DNA of 64,000 bases from contig NZ_JALGYW010000006.1 of NCBI RefSeq assembly GCF_023111095.1, positions 124,001 through 188,000 on the forward strand, read 5' to 3'. Source of the stretch: Maribellus sp. YY47 (GTDB lineage: Bacteria > Bacteroidota > Bacteroidia > Bacteroidales > Prolixibacteraceae). Shown here in pieces: positions 33,266 through 43,546 of this stretch. The position numbers and the translations under genes are program-made. The notes under the pieces were generated by a model. The model saw only the letters and a list, made by a program, of their open reading frames with translations, ran no database searches and was not told where the DNA came from. Numbering within the stretch: position 1 is the stretch's first letter; every line of letters begins with the position of its first letter.

Positions 33266-34165
33266 ATGAAACAAAGATTAATATTAATAATAGCCTTGCT
33301 GGGAGCGCTGGTGGCATGTAATGACGACGCGATCTTTGAAAAGGAAATGTATAAAAATGTAGTTGCTTTGATTAGTAGCGATTACTATAATACTTTTGAG
33401 GAAGTGGTGAAATTGACCAATGAAGAGGTGATTATTGGCTATGTAGCAGCCTCTGTTGGGGGGACCGATGCTCCTGCTCAGGACATGGTAATCGGTCTGG
33501 AAGAAGATTCTACGCAGTTGGGTTTGTATAACTACTCGCTTTATGATGCCGATTCAACATTGTATGCCAAACCATTGCCGAAAGATAAATATGAGATTGT
33601 TGAATACAAAATCACGATTAAAGCAGGTGAGCGTTCGGGCAAAACAATGGTGCGATTGCGCCCGGATGGATTGTCGCCTGATTCAACCTATTTTCTTAGT
33701 TTGAGGGCTACCGATATTTCAGGAGTGGAACTAAATCCAGAGAAGAGTACCATTCTGTATCAGGTTTTATTGGAGAACGATTATGCGTCTCAGGCAGAAA
33801 ACTCCCTGTACACCATGACCGGAATGGTTAATGGAATGGTAACAGCAGCTAATAAAGAGCTCTTCCCTCTTTCGTACAATAGTGTGCGGATGGTTGCCGG
33901 GAATGAGACTTTTGTATCTGCTGTTGACAAAATAAAAGAGTCTTCGATTATTCTGGAGGTAGCAGAAGACAATAGTGTTACGATCAAACCTTATGGTTCA
34001 ATTCAGGTAAATCAGTTGGATGGTGATGATAAATATCCAAATGTATTTATGGTTGAAGATTATTTTGGCCAGAAAACCAATGTATTTTTATTGTCATATG
34101 AGTATACTATTGGCAATACTACCAAGGTGATGCAAGAACGCGTTGAAATGCAAATCAGGAATTAG
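33266..34165 (+). CDS. DUF1735-like surface lipoprotein of the Sus-type locus
   Basis: The 299-residue product has a short lipoprotein signal with lipobox VAC (LLGALVACND) and an immunoglobulin-like N-terminal half with features of the DUF1735/BT_3987-like domain (LPKDKYEIVEYKITIKAGE and RPDGLSPDSTYFLSLRA). Such proteins follow SusD in many loci and are thought to bind glycan on the surface. The second half is not recognised. It is the last gene of the locus, 33 bases after SusD, and is followed by a terminator at 34217. Confidence 0.75.
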   Translation: MKQRLILIIALLGALVACNDDAIFEKEMYKNVVALISSDYYNTFEEVVKLTNEEVIIGYVAASVGGTDAPAQDMVIGLEEDSTQLGLYNYSLYDADSTLYAKPLPKDKYEIVEYKITIKAGERSGKTMVRLRPDGLSPDSTYFLSLRATDISGVELNPEKSTILYQVLLENDYASQAENSLYTMTGMVNGMVTAANKELFPLSYNSVRMVAGNETFVSAVDKIKESSIILEVAEDNSVTIKPYGSIQVNQLDGDDKYPNVFMVEDYFGQKTNVFLLSYEYTIGNTTKVMQERVEMQIRN

Positions 34166-34216
34166 TGATTTAGTTTGTAGTTACACAGAGTTTAGTTATT
34201 TCTGAGTAATATTTAC

Positions 34217-34266
34217 ACATCGCATCTTATGCTGATTATCCATCTGCATAGGTGCGATGTTTGTTT
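34217..34266 (+). terminator. Terminator of the Sus-type locus
   Basis: ACATCGCA (34217-34224) pairs with TGCGATGT (34253-34260) and an inner ATGC/GCAT pair (34229-34232, 34246-34249) extends it; TTGTTTA follows. Confidence 0.7.
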
Positions 34267-34452
34267 ATGGAAAACTGCAGGTAAATTGGTGTGTGGGAAT
34301 GTCGAAGGTGATGAGTGCCTAAAAATGTTGGATACCTTTTTGTCGCAGAAACAACTTAGGGGAATAATGGTTACTGTGGTGCTACCGGTGATGGCCAGTC
34401 TGCAAAATATACTCGGGAAAGAGAAAAAGGTGTAAAGTGAAAATTGCAGAAA

Positions 34453-34881
34453 TTAGCTCACCAGGTCGTCGAGTCTTACCTGTTTGTCGATAAGGTCTTG
34501 CAGCGTGGTTGCTTTAAGGTATTCAATAATTTGGTTATTGAGTTGTCCCCAGAATCCTTTTGAAGCGCATCGGTCGTCGCGTTTGCAGGAATGTTGGTGC
34601 GACAGGCAGTCGACTACGCAAACACCGGGTTCAAAAGCATTGTGAATGTCGTTGATCGTAATTTCAGAAGGCCTGCGTGTAAGAATGTAACCGCTTTTTC
34701 GTCCGGAAGCCTTGGTGACAAGTCCGGCAACTTTTAAAGCAGTTATTATGTGGTCAAGGTATTTATAAGGAAGATTTTGGTTCTCAGCAATTTCTTTTTG
34801 ATAAATACCATTTTCACATTCGTTCATAGCTATTTCAAGAATAGCACGAACACCATACCTGGTTTTTGTACTGAATTTCAA
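34453..34881 (-). CDS. Rrf2-family transcriptional regulator, Fe-S type
   Basis: The 142-residue product has the Rrf2 winged helix (MKFSTKTRYGVRAILEIA, then QKEIAENQNLPYKYLDHIITALKVAGLV) and a C-terminal half with cysteines in CVVDCLSHQHSCKRDDRC, the kind of cluster that ligates a [2Fe-2S] centre in IscR- and NsrR-like members. It should sense redox state, NO or Fe-S supply. It is the last gene of the YceI-porin-YceI operon, 21 bases after the YceI stop, so it may regulate that operon. Confidence 0.9.
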   Translation of the reverse strand: MKFSTKTRYGVRAILEIAMNECENGIYQKEIAENQNLPYKYLDHIITALKVAGLVTKASGRKSGYILTRRPSEITINDIHNAFEPGVCVVDCLSHQHSCKRDDRCASKGFWGQLNNQIIEYLKATTLQDLIDKQVRLDDLVS

Positions 34882-34902
34882 AGTGGTTAGTTGAAAATTT
34901 TC

Positions 34903-35481
34903 CTAAAGATAGCTAAAAGAAAAAGTAATGAAAACCTCGTTGTCTACTTTTACTGCGCCAAGTATTTTTTGTGGCGGATCAATATCAAAAGTGGATAACA
35001 ATACTTCAAGACTACCTTTTAAAACCGTTCCTGAAGTTTCGCAATAAATTACATCGCACGGAATTAGGTAATCGTGCGTTTTCCCTGCAATGGTAATCTT
35101 CGTGTCCAGCAGTGTACTGCCCGATTCTTCGTCAAAATCTTCCGAATTGTAGGCTTCAATGTTTATCTTAATATCGGGATACTGATCTGCATTCAGCATC
35201 TTGTAAAAATCGTTGAGCATTAACTTGTTCGGTCCCGAAAAATCGCGTATCGGGATGCGAATGGATTGCGAGAGTTTATTTTCCCCGTTGTCGTGGTTTC
35301 TTTTGGTGAAGTTGGGATTCTTATTGACGAATTCAAATTTATTGATGTTCGACGAGCCTTGAATAAGCACATAGCTTTTGCATTCCTCCGGATTCGTTTT
35401 ATTCTTGTCGTGTGCTGATAATTGAAGAACCGCGAAACAGAGCAGCAACAAAAAATAATATTTTGGACTAAAAATATGCAA
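34903..35481 (-). CDS. YceI-like protein 1
   Basis: The product has a hydrophobic signal (YYFLLLLCFAVLQLSAH) and a YceI-type lipocalin-like barrel, recognised by TKITIAGKTHDYLIP and the closing FDIDPPQKILGAVKVDNEVF. YceI proteins bind amphiphilic or isoprenoid-type ligands in the periplasm. No ATG opens the frame. A TTG at 35481 gives a normal signal peptide and is chosen; another TTG at 35529 lies inside a perfect hairpin and would add 16 residues of charged leader. It shares the IDPP..LGA(L/V)K closing motif with the second YceI protein at 36775-37365. Confidence 0.8.
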   Translation of the reverse strand: MHIFSPKYYFLLLLCFAVLQLSAHDKNKTNPEECKSYVLIQGSSNINKFEFVNKNPNFTKRNHDNGENKLSQSIRIPIRDFSGPNKLMLNDFYKMLNADQYPDIKINIEAYNSEDFDEESGSTLLDTKITIAGKTHDYLIPCDVIYCETSGTVLKGSLEVLLSTFDIDPPQKILGAVKVDNEVFITFSFSYL

Positions 35482-35505
35482 GTGTCGAATTTGCTTTTTA
35501 AAGAA

Positions 35506-35531
35506 GATTGTCCGGCGAAAGCCGGACAATC
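35506..35531 (-). promoter_or_regulatory. Perfect 11-bp hairpin between porin and YceI genes
   Basis: GATTGTCCGGC (35506-35516) and GCCGGACAATC (35521-35531) are perfect complements around a 4-base loop. On the minus strand it lies 21 bases after the porin stop and is followed by TTCTTT, too T-poor for a full terminator. It may be a partial terminator or a processing/stabilising structure that keeps porin levels above those of the downstream genes. Confidence 0.6.
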
Positions 35532-35551
35532 AGTTTACTTCGTTCAATTCA

Positions 35552-36718
35552 TTAGAATGAAATAGCAGCTTCAAGAACTACTCCATTGAATTTTCCTCCA
35601 TCAATCGCTCCATGAGCCGGTCCATCGTATTTTTGATTAACGTAGTCGAGTTTAACCAATACATTGTTGGTCATAAACCAGCCACCACCAAAATTGGTGC
35701 GGTTTACTTTCGACCCGTCGTTGTTGTCAACGTGGTTGTAACGGGTTCCCAGGTAGAAACTTCCCAGGCGGTACAGCGCTTGTACAGCAGTTTGTGTAAA
35801 ATGCTGGTCAGCGTCGTTGCGTACACCTTTCATGTTTTCATAGATTCCGAATACTTCAAGTCCGTGGAATTGAACAAAAACGTTAGCCATGTAGCTGTTC
35901 ATTTCTGATTGACCACTGTTTGGATCCCAGCGGCCTGAGCGGAAGTTGTCGCCTTCGGCAGCAGCTGTTTGCATTACGTTGTAGTAACGGGCACCTGCAC
36001 GGTCGCCGGCCCACAGGTACGATCCGCTGTGTCCTTCGCCTACATGGTAGCCTGACAATGTTGCTCTTACTCTAAGATCTTCGTTAATGTTTTTGTCGTA
36101 ACCCACTTTCCAGTTAAATACCAGGTCGTCTCCAAGGTCTCCGCCACGGCCATAGTTCATACGTCCGTTGTTGGCGCCTACCAAGGCAAGGAATCCTTTG
36201 TCGCGGAACATCACTTCCAGTCCGGGATTGGCTGTATAGGCATCCATCACCCAGTTTCCAACAAAAGGGTTGTTAAGTACACTGGCATTGTTGCTGCGGA
36301 AATAGTGAGCATCGCCATAATCCGGCATCATAACCCCTGCTTTGATCGTAAGGTATTTCATGATGTTGTTGGCGGCCGGCAAAAACGGCATGTTGTCGAT
36401 AATCAGATAACCTCCTTCTACCCACGCCTCGTTGTGGTGACGTGAAGAAAGGTAAGTGTTCATGTACAATTGAATACCGGGAGCTAAATCTGTTGTAATG
36501 CTTAAATTGGCAGTAGGCAGATTGAAGTTATTTTTTAAATCAATAAGCTCAACATCTGCTTCATGATCTAACATTTGCAACTGAAGGGCAAAGTCAGCTC
36601 CAACCTTAACTTTCACATCTTTAAAAGTGCTTGGATCAAGCTTGGCTTGCTCGAATTGCTGCCCAAAAGAGATCATGCTAACAAATGCAGCGGTGATTAA
36701 AACAATAAATCTTTTCAT
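35552..36718 (-). CDS. Outer-membrane beta-barrel (porin-like) protein
   Basis: The 388-residue product has a signal peptide (MKRFIVLITAAFVSMISFGQ) and alternating hydrophobic/aromatic strands throughout (TIKAGVMMPDYGDAHYF, LGTRYNHVDNNDG, LVKLDYVNQKYD) ending in a strand with C-terminal Phe (GVVLEAAISF), the usual outer-membrane targeting sign. It looks like a phosphate-selective-type or general porin of about 16 strands; the family is not certain. It lies between two YceI genes, 22 bases before the hairpin region. Confidence 0.8.
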   Translation of the reverse strand: MKRFIVLITAAFVSMISFGQQFEQAKLDPSTFKDVKVKVGADFALQLQMLDHEADVELIDLKNNFNLPTANLSITTDLAPGIQLYMNTYLSSRHHNEAWVEGGYLIIDNMPFLPAANNIMKYLTIKAGVMMPDYGDAHYFRSNNASVLNNPFVGNWVMDAYTANPGLEVMFRDKGFLALVGANNGRMNYGRGGDLGDDLVFNWKVGYDKNINEDLRVRATLSGYHVGEGHSGSYLWAGDRAGARYYNVMQTAAAEGDNFRSGRWDPNSGQSEMNSYMANVFVQFHGLEVFGIYENMKGVRNDADQHFTQTAVQALYRLGSFYLGTRYNHVDNNDGSKVNRTNFGGGWFMTNNVLVKLDYVNQKYDGPAHGAIDGGKFNGVVLEAAISF

Positions 36719-36774
36719 TTTAAAATAGAATTAGATGTTCTTACTTGTTTATTGTGCTGATCAATCAGCTATTT

Positions 36775-37365
36775 TTATTTTTTAGTGAGTACGATGCTGT
36801 ATGCAATTTCAATGTCGTCGCCGGTTTTCAGGGCGCCCATCATTGCTGTTGGAGGATCGATTTTGAAATCGCTCATTTTTAACGGCACTTTACCCTCGAT
36901 TTTGATGGTCGAACCATTTTCGGAAACAAGCTTGAAGGGCAGTGAAACTGCTTTTGTTTGGCCGGCTATGGTTAACTGGCCTTTTACGGCAGACTCAGTT
37001 CCGTTCGCTACATTTACTGCATCGGCAACTTTAAAAGTGATTTGCGGATGGTCGTCTCCTTCGAGGGCCTTGTAGATTTTTCCGGTCATGATTCTGTTGT
37101 CGCTTTCAATGTTTTTCACCTCACAGATCACATTTACACCCGAAACTGCTGCGTTGCTGTTGTCGTCCAAGGCAATCGACACGTCGCACTTAAATTCGTC
37201 AACTTCTACGGTCCAGTCGTGTACCGAAGAGGTACCTAAAATGGTGATTTTGCTGGCGTCTTTCGCCAATTGATAAGTTGTCTGTCCTGAAACAGTGGCC
37301 TGAATGGATAATAGCAGTAAGCTAACAATCAGGCTTTTAAAAGTAATTTTTTTCATTGTTTTCAT
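36775..37365 (-). CDS. YceI-like protein 2
   Basis: The product (about 196 residues from the ATG at 37365; a second ATG is at 37356) has a signal peptide ending TVSGQ and a complete YceI domain: ILGTSSVHDWTVEV, GQLTIAGQTKAVSLPF and FKIDPPTAMMGALKTGDD. The periplasmic lipocalin-like fold binds a lipid-like ligand. It is the first gene of the YceI-porin-YceI-Rrf2 operon. The frame is open to 37440 but the added residues are not signal-like at the start. Confidence 0.9.
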   Translation of the reverse strand: MKTMKKITFKSLIVSLLLLSIQATVSGQTTYQLAKDASKITILGTSSVHDWTVEVDEFKCDVSIALDDNSNAAVSGVNVICEVKNIESDNRIMTGKIYKALEGDDHPQITFKVADAVNVANGTESAVKGQLTIAGQTKAVSLPFKLVSENGSTIKIEGKVPLKMSDFKIDPPTAMMGALKTGDDIEIAYSIVLTKK

Positions 37366-37598
37366 TATTCCTATTAATCCTATTGAAATGGTAGGACAAA
37401 GAAGGAGTGATTTTGGAATTGAAAACCTGAGAAAAATCATGAATCTGTGTAGTTTAAATAAACATAATCAGTCTTATTACAGTTTTGGAGGAAGAAAAAT
37501 ATTGTTTTCGATAATCTGTTTTTTCCTGGAAAACAAATTATTGCGGAGGAACATTTTGAAATTAAATTCGTTTACTCTATCCAGATAACACTGGGAAA

Positions 37599-38315
37599 AT
37601 GAAGAGGAAAAATTTCGTTATTTATATTCATTGTGTTACCATTTTCTTAACAATGAGCGTTTCGGGGCAGGATAATAGCTACAACAGAGAACGTTACAAA
37701 ATGATAAAAACGCAGTTGCAGTCTCGGGGGATTACCGATAATAAAGTTTTAAATGCTTTTAGGATTGTTCCCCGCCACGAATTTGTTCTGCCTGAGTATC
37801 TCCGCTATGCCTATACCGATCAGCCTTTGCCGATTGATGAGGGGCAAACCATTTCGCAACCGTTTATTGTAGCCTACATGACCGATGCTCTTCAGTTAAA
37901 AAAATCGGACCGGGTGTTGGAGGTCGGCACCGGTTCGGGATACCAGGCAGCTATTCTGGCCCAACTTTGCGATTCGGTATTTACGGTGGAAATTTTTGAA
38001 TCGCTTGAAACGAAAGCCAGCAAAATTTTTAAGGAGTTGAAATACCATAATATTGTTTGTAAAGTTGGCGACGGGTACCTGGGGTGGAAAGAAAAAGCGC
38101 CCTTTGATGCCATTATCGTTACCTGTGCCCCAAGCCATATTCCAAAACCGCTTCAGGACCAACTGGCCGATGGTGGCAGAATGATTATTCCGGTGGGGGA
38201 AGGGCAGGTTCAGCACCTTATTTTAATGCAGAAACAAAATGGAAAAAAAGGTCAGAAAAGCGTGTTGCCGGTTCGCTTTGTTCCCATGCTCGATGATGAA
38301 GGCCTAAAATACTAA
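37599..38315 (+). CDS. pcm: Protein-L-isoaspartate O-methyltransferase with apparent signal peptide
   Basis: The 238-residue product is a PIMT, which methylates isoaspartate in damaged proteins using S-adenosylmethionine. Visible landmarks are the SAM loop LEVGTGSGYQAAILAQL, the substrate-side QPLPIDEGQTISQPFIVA, and VTCAPSHIPKPL. Unusually the first 24 residues (MKRKNFVIYIHCVTIF..., ending SVSGQ) look like a cleavable signal peptide, which would place a SAM-dependent enzyme outside the cytoplasm. A shorter cytosolic start at a later Met (MIKTQLQSRG) is possible and would keep the whole catalytic domain. Confidence 0.92.
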   Translation: MKRKNFVIYIHCVTIFLTMSVSGQDNSYNRERYKMIKTQLQSRGITDNKVLNAFRIVPRHEFVLPEYLRYAYTDQPLPIDEGQTISQPFIVAYMTDALQLKKSDRVLEVGTGSGYQAAILAQLCDSVFTVEIFESLETKASKIFKELKYHNIVCKVGDGYLGWKEKAPFDAIIVTCAPSHIPKPLQDQLADGGRMIIPVGEGQVQHLILMQKQNGKKGQKSVLPVRFVPMLDDEGLKY

Positions 38316-38504
38316 AGAAGAAAAATATGTCTTTTGTTTTTCATCCTGCCGGCTTCTTCTGACAACAAAGTGGTCGGTTGTGGTTTTCTCCAGCTCGAAA
38401 TTAAGATTTTGTAAAAAGACTCTAAATTGCGGGATCCACAAGTATCTGCTTTTTATTAATCGGAGATTTGTACTACTTTCGTCAGGTTATTTAGAACAGA
38501 AAGC

Positions 38505-40907
38505 ATGTGGATTAAGCTATCCCGGGTCATCCTTAGAAATAGGATTTTGCTACTCTCAATACTGGCGGTTATCACCGTCTTTTTTGGATATCATGCACGT
38601 AAAGTGGAAATGTCGTACGAGTATGCATCGTTGCTTCCGAAAAAGGACCCGGCCTATGAAGATTATCAGAAATTTGTAAAGGTTTTTGGAGAAGAAGGAA
38701 ATCTGATCATTGTGGGAATCCAGGATTCCAGTTTTTTTCGTCTCGATCATTTTAACCGTTGGAGGAGGTTATCGAACGAACTTTCGAAAGTCGAAGGTGT
38801 CGAAAATCTGCTCTCGGTTACCAATACCTATAACCTGGTTGCCAACCGCGAAGAAAAAAAGTTTGAAGTGGTTCAGACTTTTCCTGACACCATTGCATCG
38901 CAGGCAGAGCTCAACCGGTATGTCGAAAAATTTCATGAACTGCCCTTTTACCGAAAGCTGGTTTATAACGATGACACCAACGCTTACATTCTTGCCATTA
39001 CGGTAAATAAAGATAAAATGGCAACCAAGGAGCGCGAAGATCTGGTTCGGAGTATTCAGGCGGTGTGCCATGCTTTTGAACAGGACGAAAATGTAAAGCT
39101 CCATTACTCGGGGCTGCCCTATATTCGGGTAGTCAACTCGGTAAAGATCAGAGGCGAGTTGTACATGTTTAGTGCACTGGCTTTGGCCATCTGTATTGTT
39201 GTGCTGTTTTTGTTTTTCCGATCGTTTAAAGCGGTTTTTGTACCGGTACTTATAGTAATTACCGGCGTAATTTGGGCCATGGGAATGTTGTCGCTCTTTG
39301 GCTATAAGATCACGCTGCTCTCGGGGATGATTCCTCCGCTTTTGATAGTAATCGGTATCCCGAACAGTATTTACATGCTGAACAAGTTTCACCACGAGTT
39401 TGTGAGTCATGGAAATAAGGTAAAGGCCCTGCAACGGGTGATCATAAAAATTGGGAATGCAACTTTTCTGACCAACCTAACCACCGCTTCGGGCTTTGCC
39501 ACTTTTGTGATTGTAAAGAGCGATCTTTTGCGTCAGTTTGGAATTATTGCATCGTTGAATATATTGGCGCTGTTCATTCTTTCGCTGTTGTTGATTCCGA
39601 TTATTTTCAGTTTTATCGGTCCGCCTTCTCCGCGTCACTTAGGTCACCTCGACAACAAAAAGGTCAACTGGATCATCGAAGGTTTGATTCGTCTTACGCA
39701 ACGTTACCGCAGGCTGGTTTATCTTTTTACGCTGGGTATTGTGGCGGTTGGTATTTTGGGAATTTCGCTGATAAAAAGCTCGGGCTACATGGTCGAAGAC
39801 ATTCCCAAAGACGACCCTGTTTACATCGACCTGAAATTTTTCGAAGAGAACTTTAACGGCTTGATGCCTCTTGAAATTATGGTCGATACCAAACGTCCGC
39901 AGGGCGTAATGCAGCTTAGTACTTTCGAAAAAATCGATGAACTTGAACATCGTTTAGCCGAATATCCCGAATTATCGGCATCTACCTCGTTGCTGAACCT
40001 GCTGAAATTCTCGAAGCAGGCTTTTTATAACGGAAACGAAAGGTATTACAGCATCCCGAATAACCGGGAAAAGAACTTTATTTTGCAGTATGCGCAAACG
40101 GGCGAAGATAACGCCAATATGCTGCATTCGTTCATGGACAGCACCCGTCAGTCTACGCGTATCAGTATTCGTGTAAAAGATGTGGGCACCAAACGAATGG
40201 AACAGCTTTATGCCGATTTTATGCAGGAAATCGATTCGATTTTCCCGTCCGATAAATACGATGTAACTGTAACCGGATCAAGCATTACCTCGTTCCGGGG
40301 AACACAATATTTACTAAAAAACCTGGTTTCAAGTCTGGGGCTGGCCATCTTACTGATTTCAACCTTTATGGCCATCATGTTCTCGTCGTGGAGGATGGTA
40401 ATCATGTCGCTGACACCAAACGTTATTCCACTGATATTTACCGCAGCAGTGATGGGTTTCATCGGTATTCCCATAAAAGCTTCCACCATACTGGTGTTTA
40501 GTATTGCCTTTGGTATATCGGTCGACAATACGATCCACTTTCTGGCAAAATACAGGCAGGAGTTGAATCTTACCAACTGGGATATCAGCAAGTCGGTAGA
40601 ACTGGCGCTGAAAGAAACCGGGGTAAGCATGCTTTACACGTCGGTGGTATTGTTTTTTGGATTTGGAATTTTTAGTATTTCAAATTTTGGAGGAACACAG
40701 GCCATGGGAATTCTGGTGTCGTTAACGCTTTTGGTAGCCGTTACTTCCAACCTTATTCTGTTGCCTTCGTTACTTACCGGACTGGAACGAATTACCACCA
40801 CTGAAGCTTTCAAGGAACCTTTGCTGCATATTTACGACGAGGAGGAAGACATTGAACTAGATGAGCTCGAAATCGTTTCTGATGAAGAACTTAAAATAGG
40901 TAGCTGA
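38505..40907 (+). CDS. MMPL/RND-family exporter
   Basis: The 800-residue membrane protein has the two-fold RND layout of MMPL-type transporters: an N-terminal segment, a first periplasmic loop, a five-helix bundle (with GIPNSIYMLNKFHHE), a second loop, and a second bundle with FSIAFGISVDNTIHFLAKYRQE and a GxxxD relay. These proteins export lipids or hydrophobic compounds; hopanoid transporter HpnN is of this type. The stop codon overlaps the start of the polyprenyl synthase gene by one base, which suggests coupled translation. The substrate is not known. Confidence 0.9.
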   Translation: MWIKLSRVILRNRILLLSILAVITVFFGYHARKVEMSYEYASLLPKKDPAYEDYQKFVKVFGEEGNLIIVGIQDSSFFRLDHFNRWRRLSNELSKVEGVENLLSVTNTYNLVANREEKKFEVVQTFPDTIASQAELNRYVEKFHELPFYRKLVYNDDTNAYILAITVNKDKMATKEREDLVRSIQAVCHAFEQDENVKLHYSGLPYIRVVNSVKIRGELYMFSALALAICIVVLFLFFRSFKAVFVPVLIVITGVIWAMGMLSLFGYKITLLSGMIPPLLIVIGIPNSIYMLNKFHHEFVSHGNKVKALQRVIIKIGNATFLTNLTTASGFATFVIVKSDLLRQFGIIASLNILALFILSLLLIPIIFSFIGPPSPRHLGHLDNKKVNWIIEGLIRLTQRYRRLVYLFTLGIVAVGILGISLIKSSGYMVEDIPKDDPVYIDLKFFEENFNGLMPLEIMVDTKRPQGVMQLSTFEKIDELEHRLAEYPELSASTSLLNLLKFSKQAFYNGNERYYSIPNNREKNFILQYAQTGEDNANMLHSFMDSTRQSTRISIRVKDVGTKRMEQLYADFMQEIDSIFPSDKYDVTVTGSSITSFRGTQYLLKNLVSSLGLAILLISTFMAIMFSSWRMVIMSLTPNVIPLIFTAAVMGFIGIPIKASTILVFSIAFGISVDNTIHFLAKYRQELNLTNWDISKSVELALKETGVSMLYTSVVLFFGFGIFSISNFGGTQAMGILVSLTLLVAVTSNLILLPSLLTGLERITTTEAFKEPLLHIYDEEEDIELDELEIVSDEELKIGS

Positions 40908-41890
40908 TGTATTCTGTAGAAGAATTGCAAAAGATAGTGAGCGAAGCAGTGGCTTTACGCTCGAAACAATTGCTTGATAAGAAACCGGTTGAACTCTACC
41001 GGCCCATTCATTATTCGCTGGAGATGGGAGGAAAGCGACTGCGCCCGGTGTTGGTCTTACTTGCCTATAATCTTTTCGATGAGGAGATTGAAAAAGCGGT
41101 ACCCGCAGCGCTTGCCATCGAGGTATTTCACAATTTTACACTGCTTCACGACGATATTATGGATAAGGCCGATGTTCGGAGAAACCGGCCAACCGTTCAT
41201 GTAAAATTCAGCGAAAACCACGCTATCCTTTCCGGAGATGCCATGGCTTTTGAAGCGTATAAATACCTGCTCGAAAGTTCTGCACGACGCCTCCCCGAAG
41301 CCATGAAACTGTTTACCGATACCGCTATTGAAGTTTGCGAAGGACAGCAATACGACATGGATTTTGAGAACCGGCCGGACGTAAAAGAGGAGGAGTACCT
41401 CAACATGATCCGTCTGAAAACAGCCGTTTTGCTGGCATGCAGTTTAAAATCGGGGGCAATCCTTGCTGATAGTCCAAAGGCTGCGGCAGATCAGCTCTAT
41501 GAATTTGGGATCAATCTTGGTCTCGCTTTTCAATTACAGGACGATTTACTGGATACTTTTGGCGATCAGGAAACCTTTGGGAAAAAGATCGGCGGCGATA
41601 TTCTGGCCAACAAAAAAACACTGCTACTCATTAACGCATTGGAGCATGCCAATCCGGAACAGCGCGCATTGTTGATGGAATGGATCGGGAAAGAAGATTT
41701 TATTCCGGAACAAAAAATACAGGCTGTGACCCAGATTTATCGTGAGATCGGGGTAAAAGAAATGGCAGAAAGGAAAGTAGACGATTATTTTAACCGGGCA
41801 ATACGGATCCTCGGCGAATTGGAGCTGGAAGATGTTGTAAAACAGCCTTTGAGGGGCTTGGCCGAGAAAATGCTGACACGTAAAAACTGA
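40907..41890 (+). CDS. Polyprenyl (isoprenyl) diphosphate synthase
   Basis: The 327-residue trans-prenyltransferase condenses isopentenyl diphosphate with an allylic diphosphate. The first aspartate-rich motif is LLHDDIMDKADVRRNRPT and the second LQDDLLDTFGD. The residues before the first motif, which set product length, are small to medium (EVFHNFTLLHDD), so chain length cannot be fixed; geranylgeranyl/farnesyl to octaprenyl are possible. It overlaps the MMPL exporter gene by one base. Confidence 0.93.
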   Translation: MYSVEELQKIVSEAVALRSKQLLDKKPVELYRPIHYSLEMGGKRLRPVLVLLAYNLFDEEIEKAVPAALAIEVFHNFTLLHDDIMDKADVRRNRPTVHVKFSENHAILSGDAMAFEAYKYLLESSARRLPEAMKLFTDTAIEVCEGQQYDMDFENRPDVKEEEYLNMIRLKTAVLLACSLKSGAILADSPKAAADQLYEFGINLGLAFQLQDDLLDTFGDQETFGKKIGGDILANKKTLLLINALEHANPEQRALLMEWIGKEDFIPEQKIQAVTQIYREIGVKEMAERKVDDYFNRAIRILGELELEDVVKQPLRGLAEKMLTRKN

Positions 41891-41936
41891 TACGGGTTTA
41901 GTGTTGGAAACGATTTTTCTTAAAAAGAAAAAGGCG

Positions 41937-41966
41937 TTGGATAAAACTAAAACAATGCTAAATTTG
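41937..41966 (+). promoter_or_regulatory. Bacteroidota-type promoter of atpDC
   Basis: TTG at 41937-41939 and a perfect TAnnTTTG box, TAAATTTG (41959-41966), are separated by 19 bases, the expected spacing. Transcription would start near 41973, leaving a leader of about 50 bases before atpD. Confidence 0.65.
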
Positions 41967-41990
41967 TTAGCGTTTAAGTTTTTTTGATAA

Positions 41991-43529
<1,539 letters not shown>

Positions 43530-43546
43530 TTCAGAAAAGAAAAACC

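Noticed and set aside
34229-34435. 68-codon open frame after the Sus-type locus
   Set aside because: Its ATG lies inside the terminator hairpin at 34217-34260, the protein looks like nothing known and it has no promoter of its own.
38380-38679. Open frame on plus overlapping the start of the MMPL exporter
   Set aside because: It runs into the exporter gene in another frame and has no conserved features.
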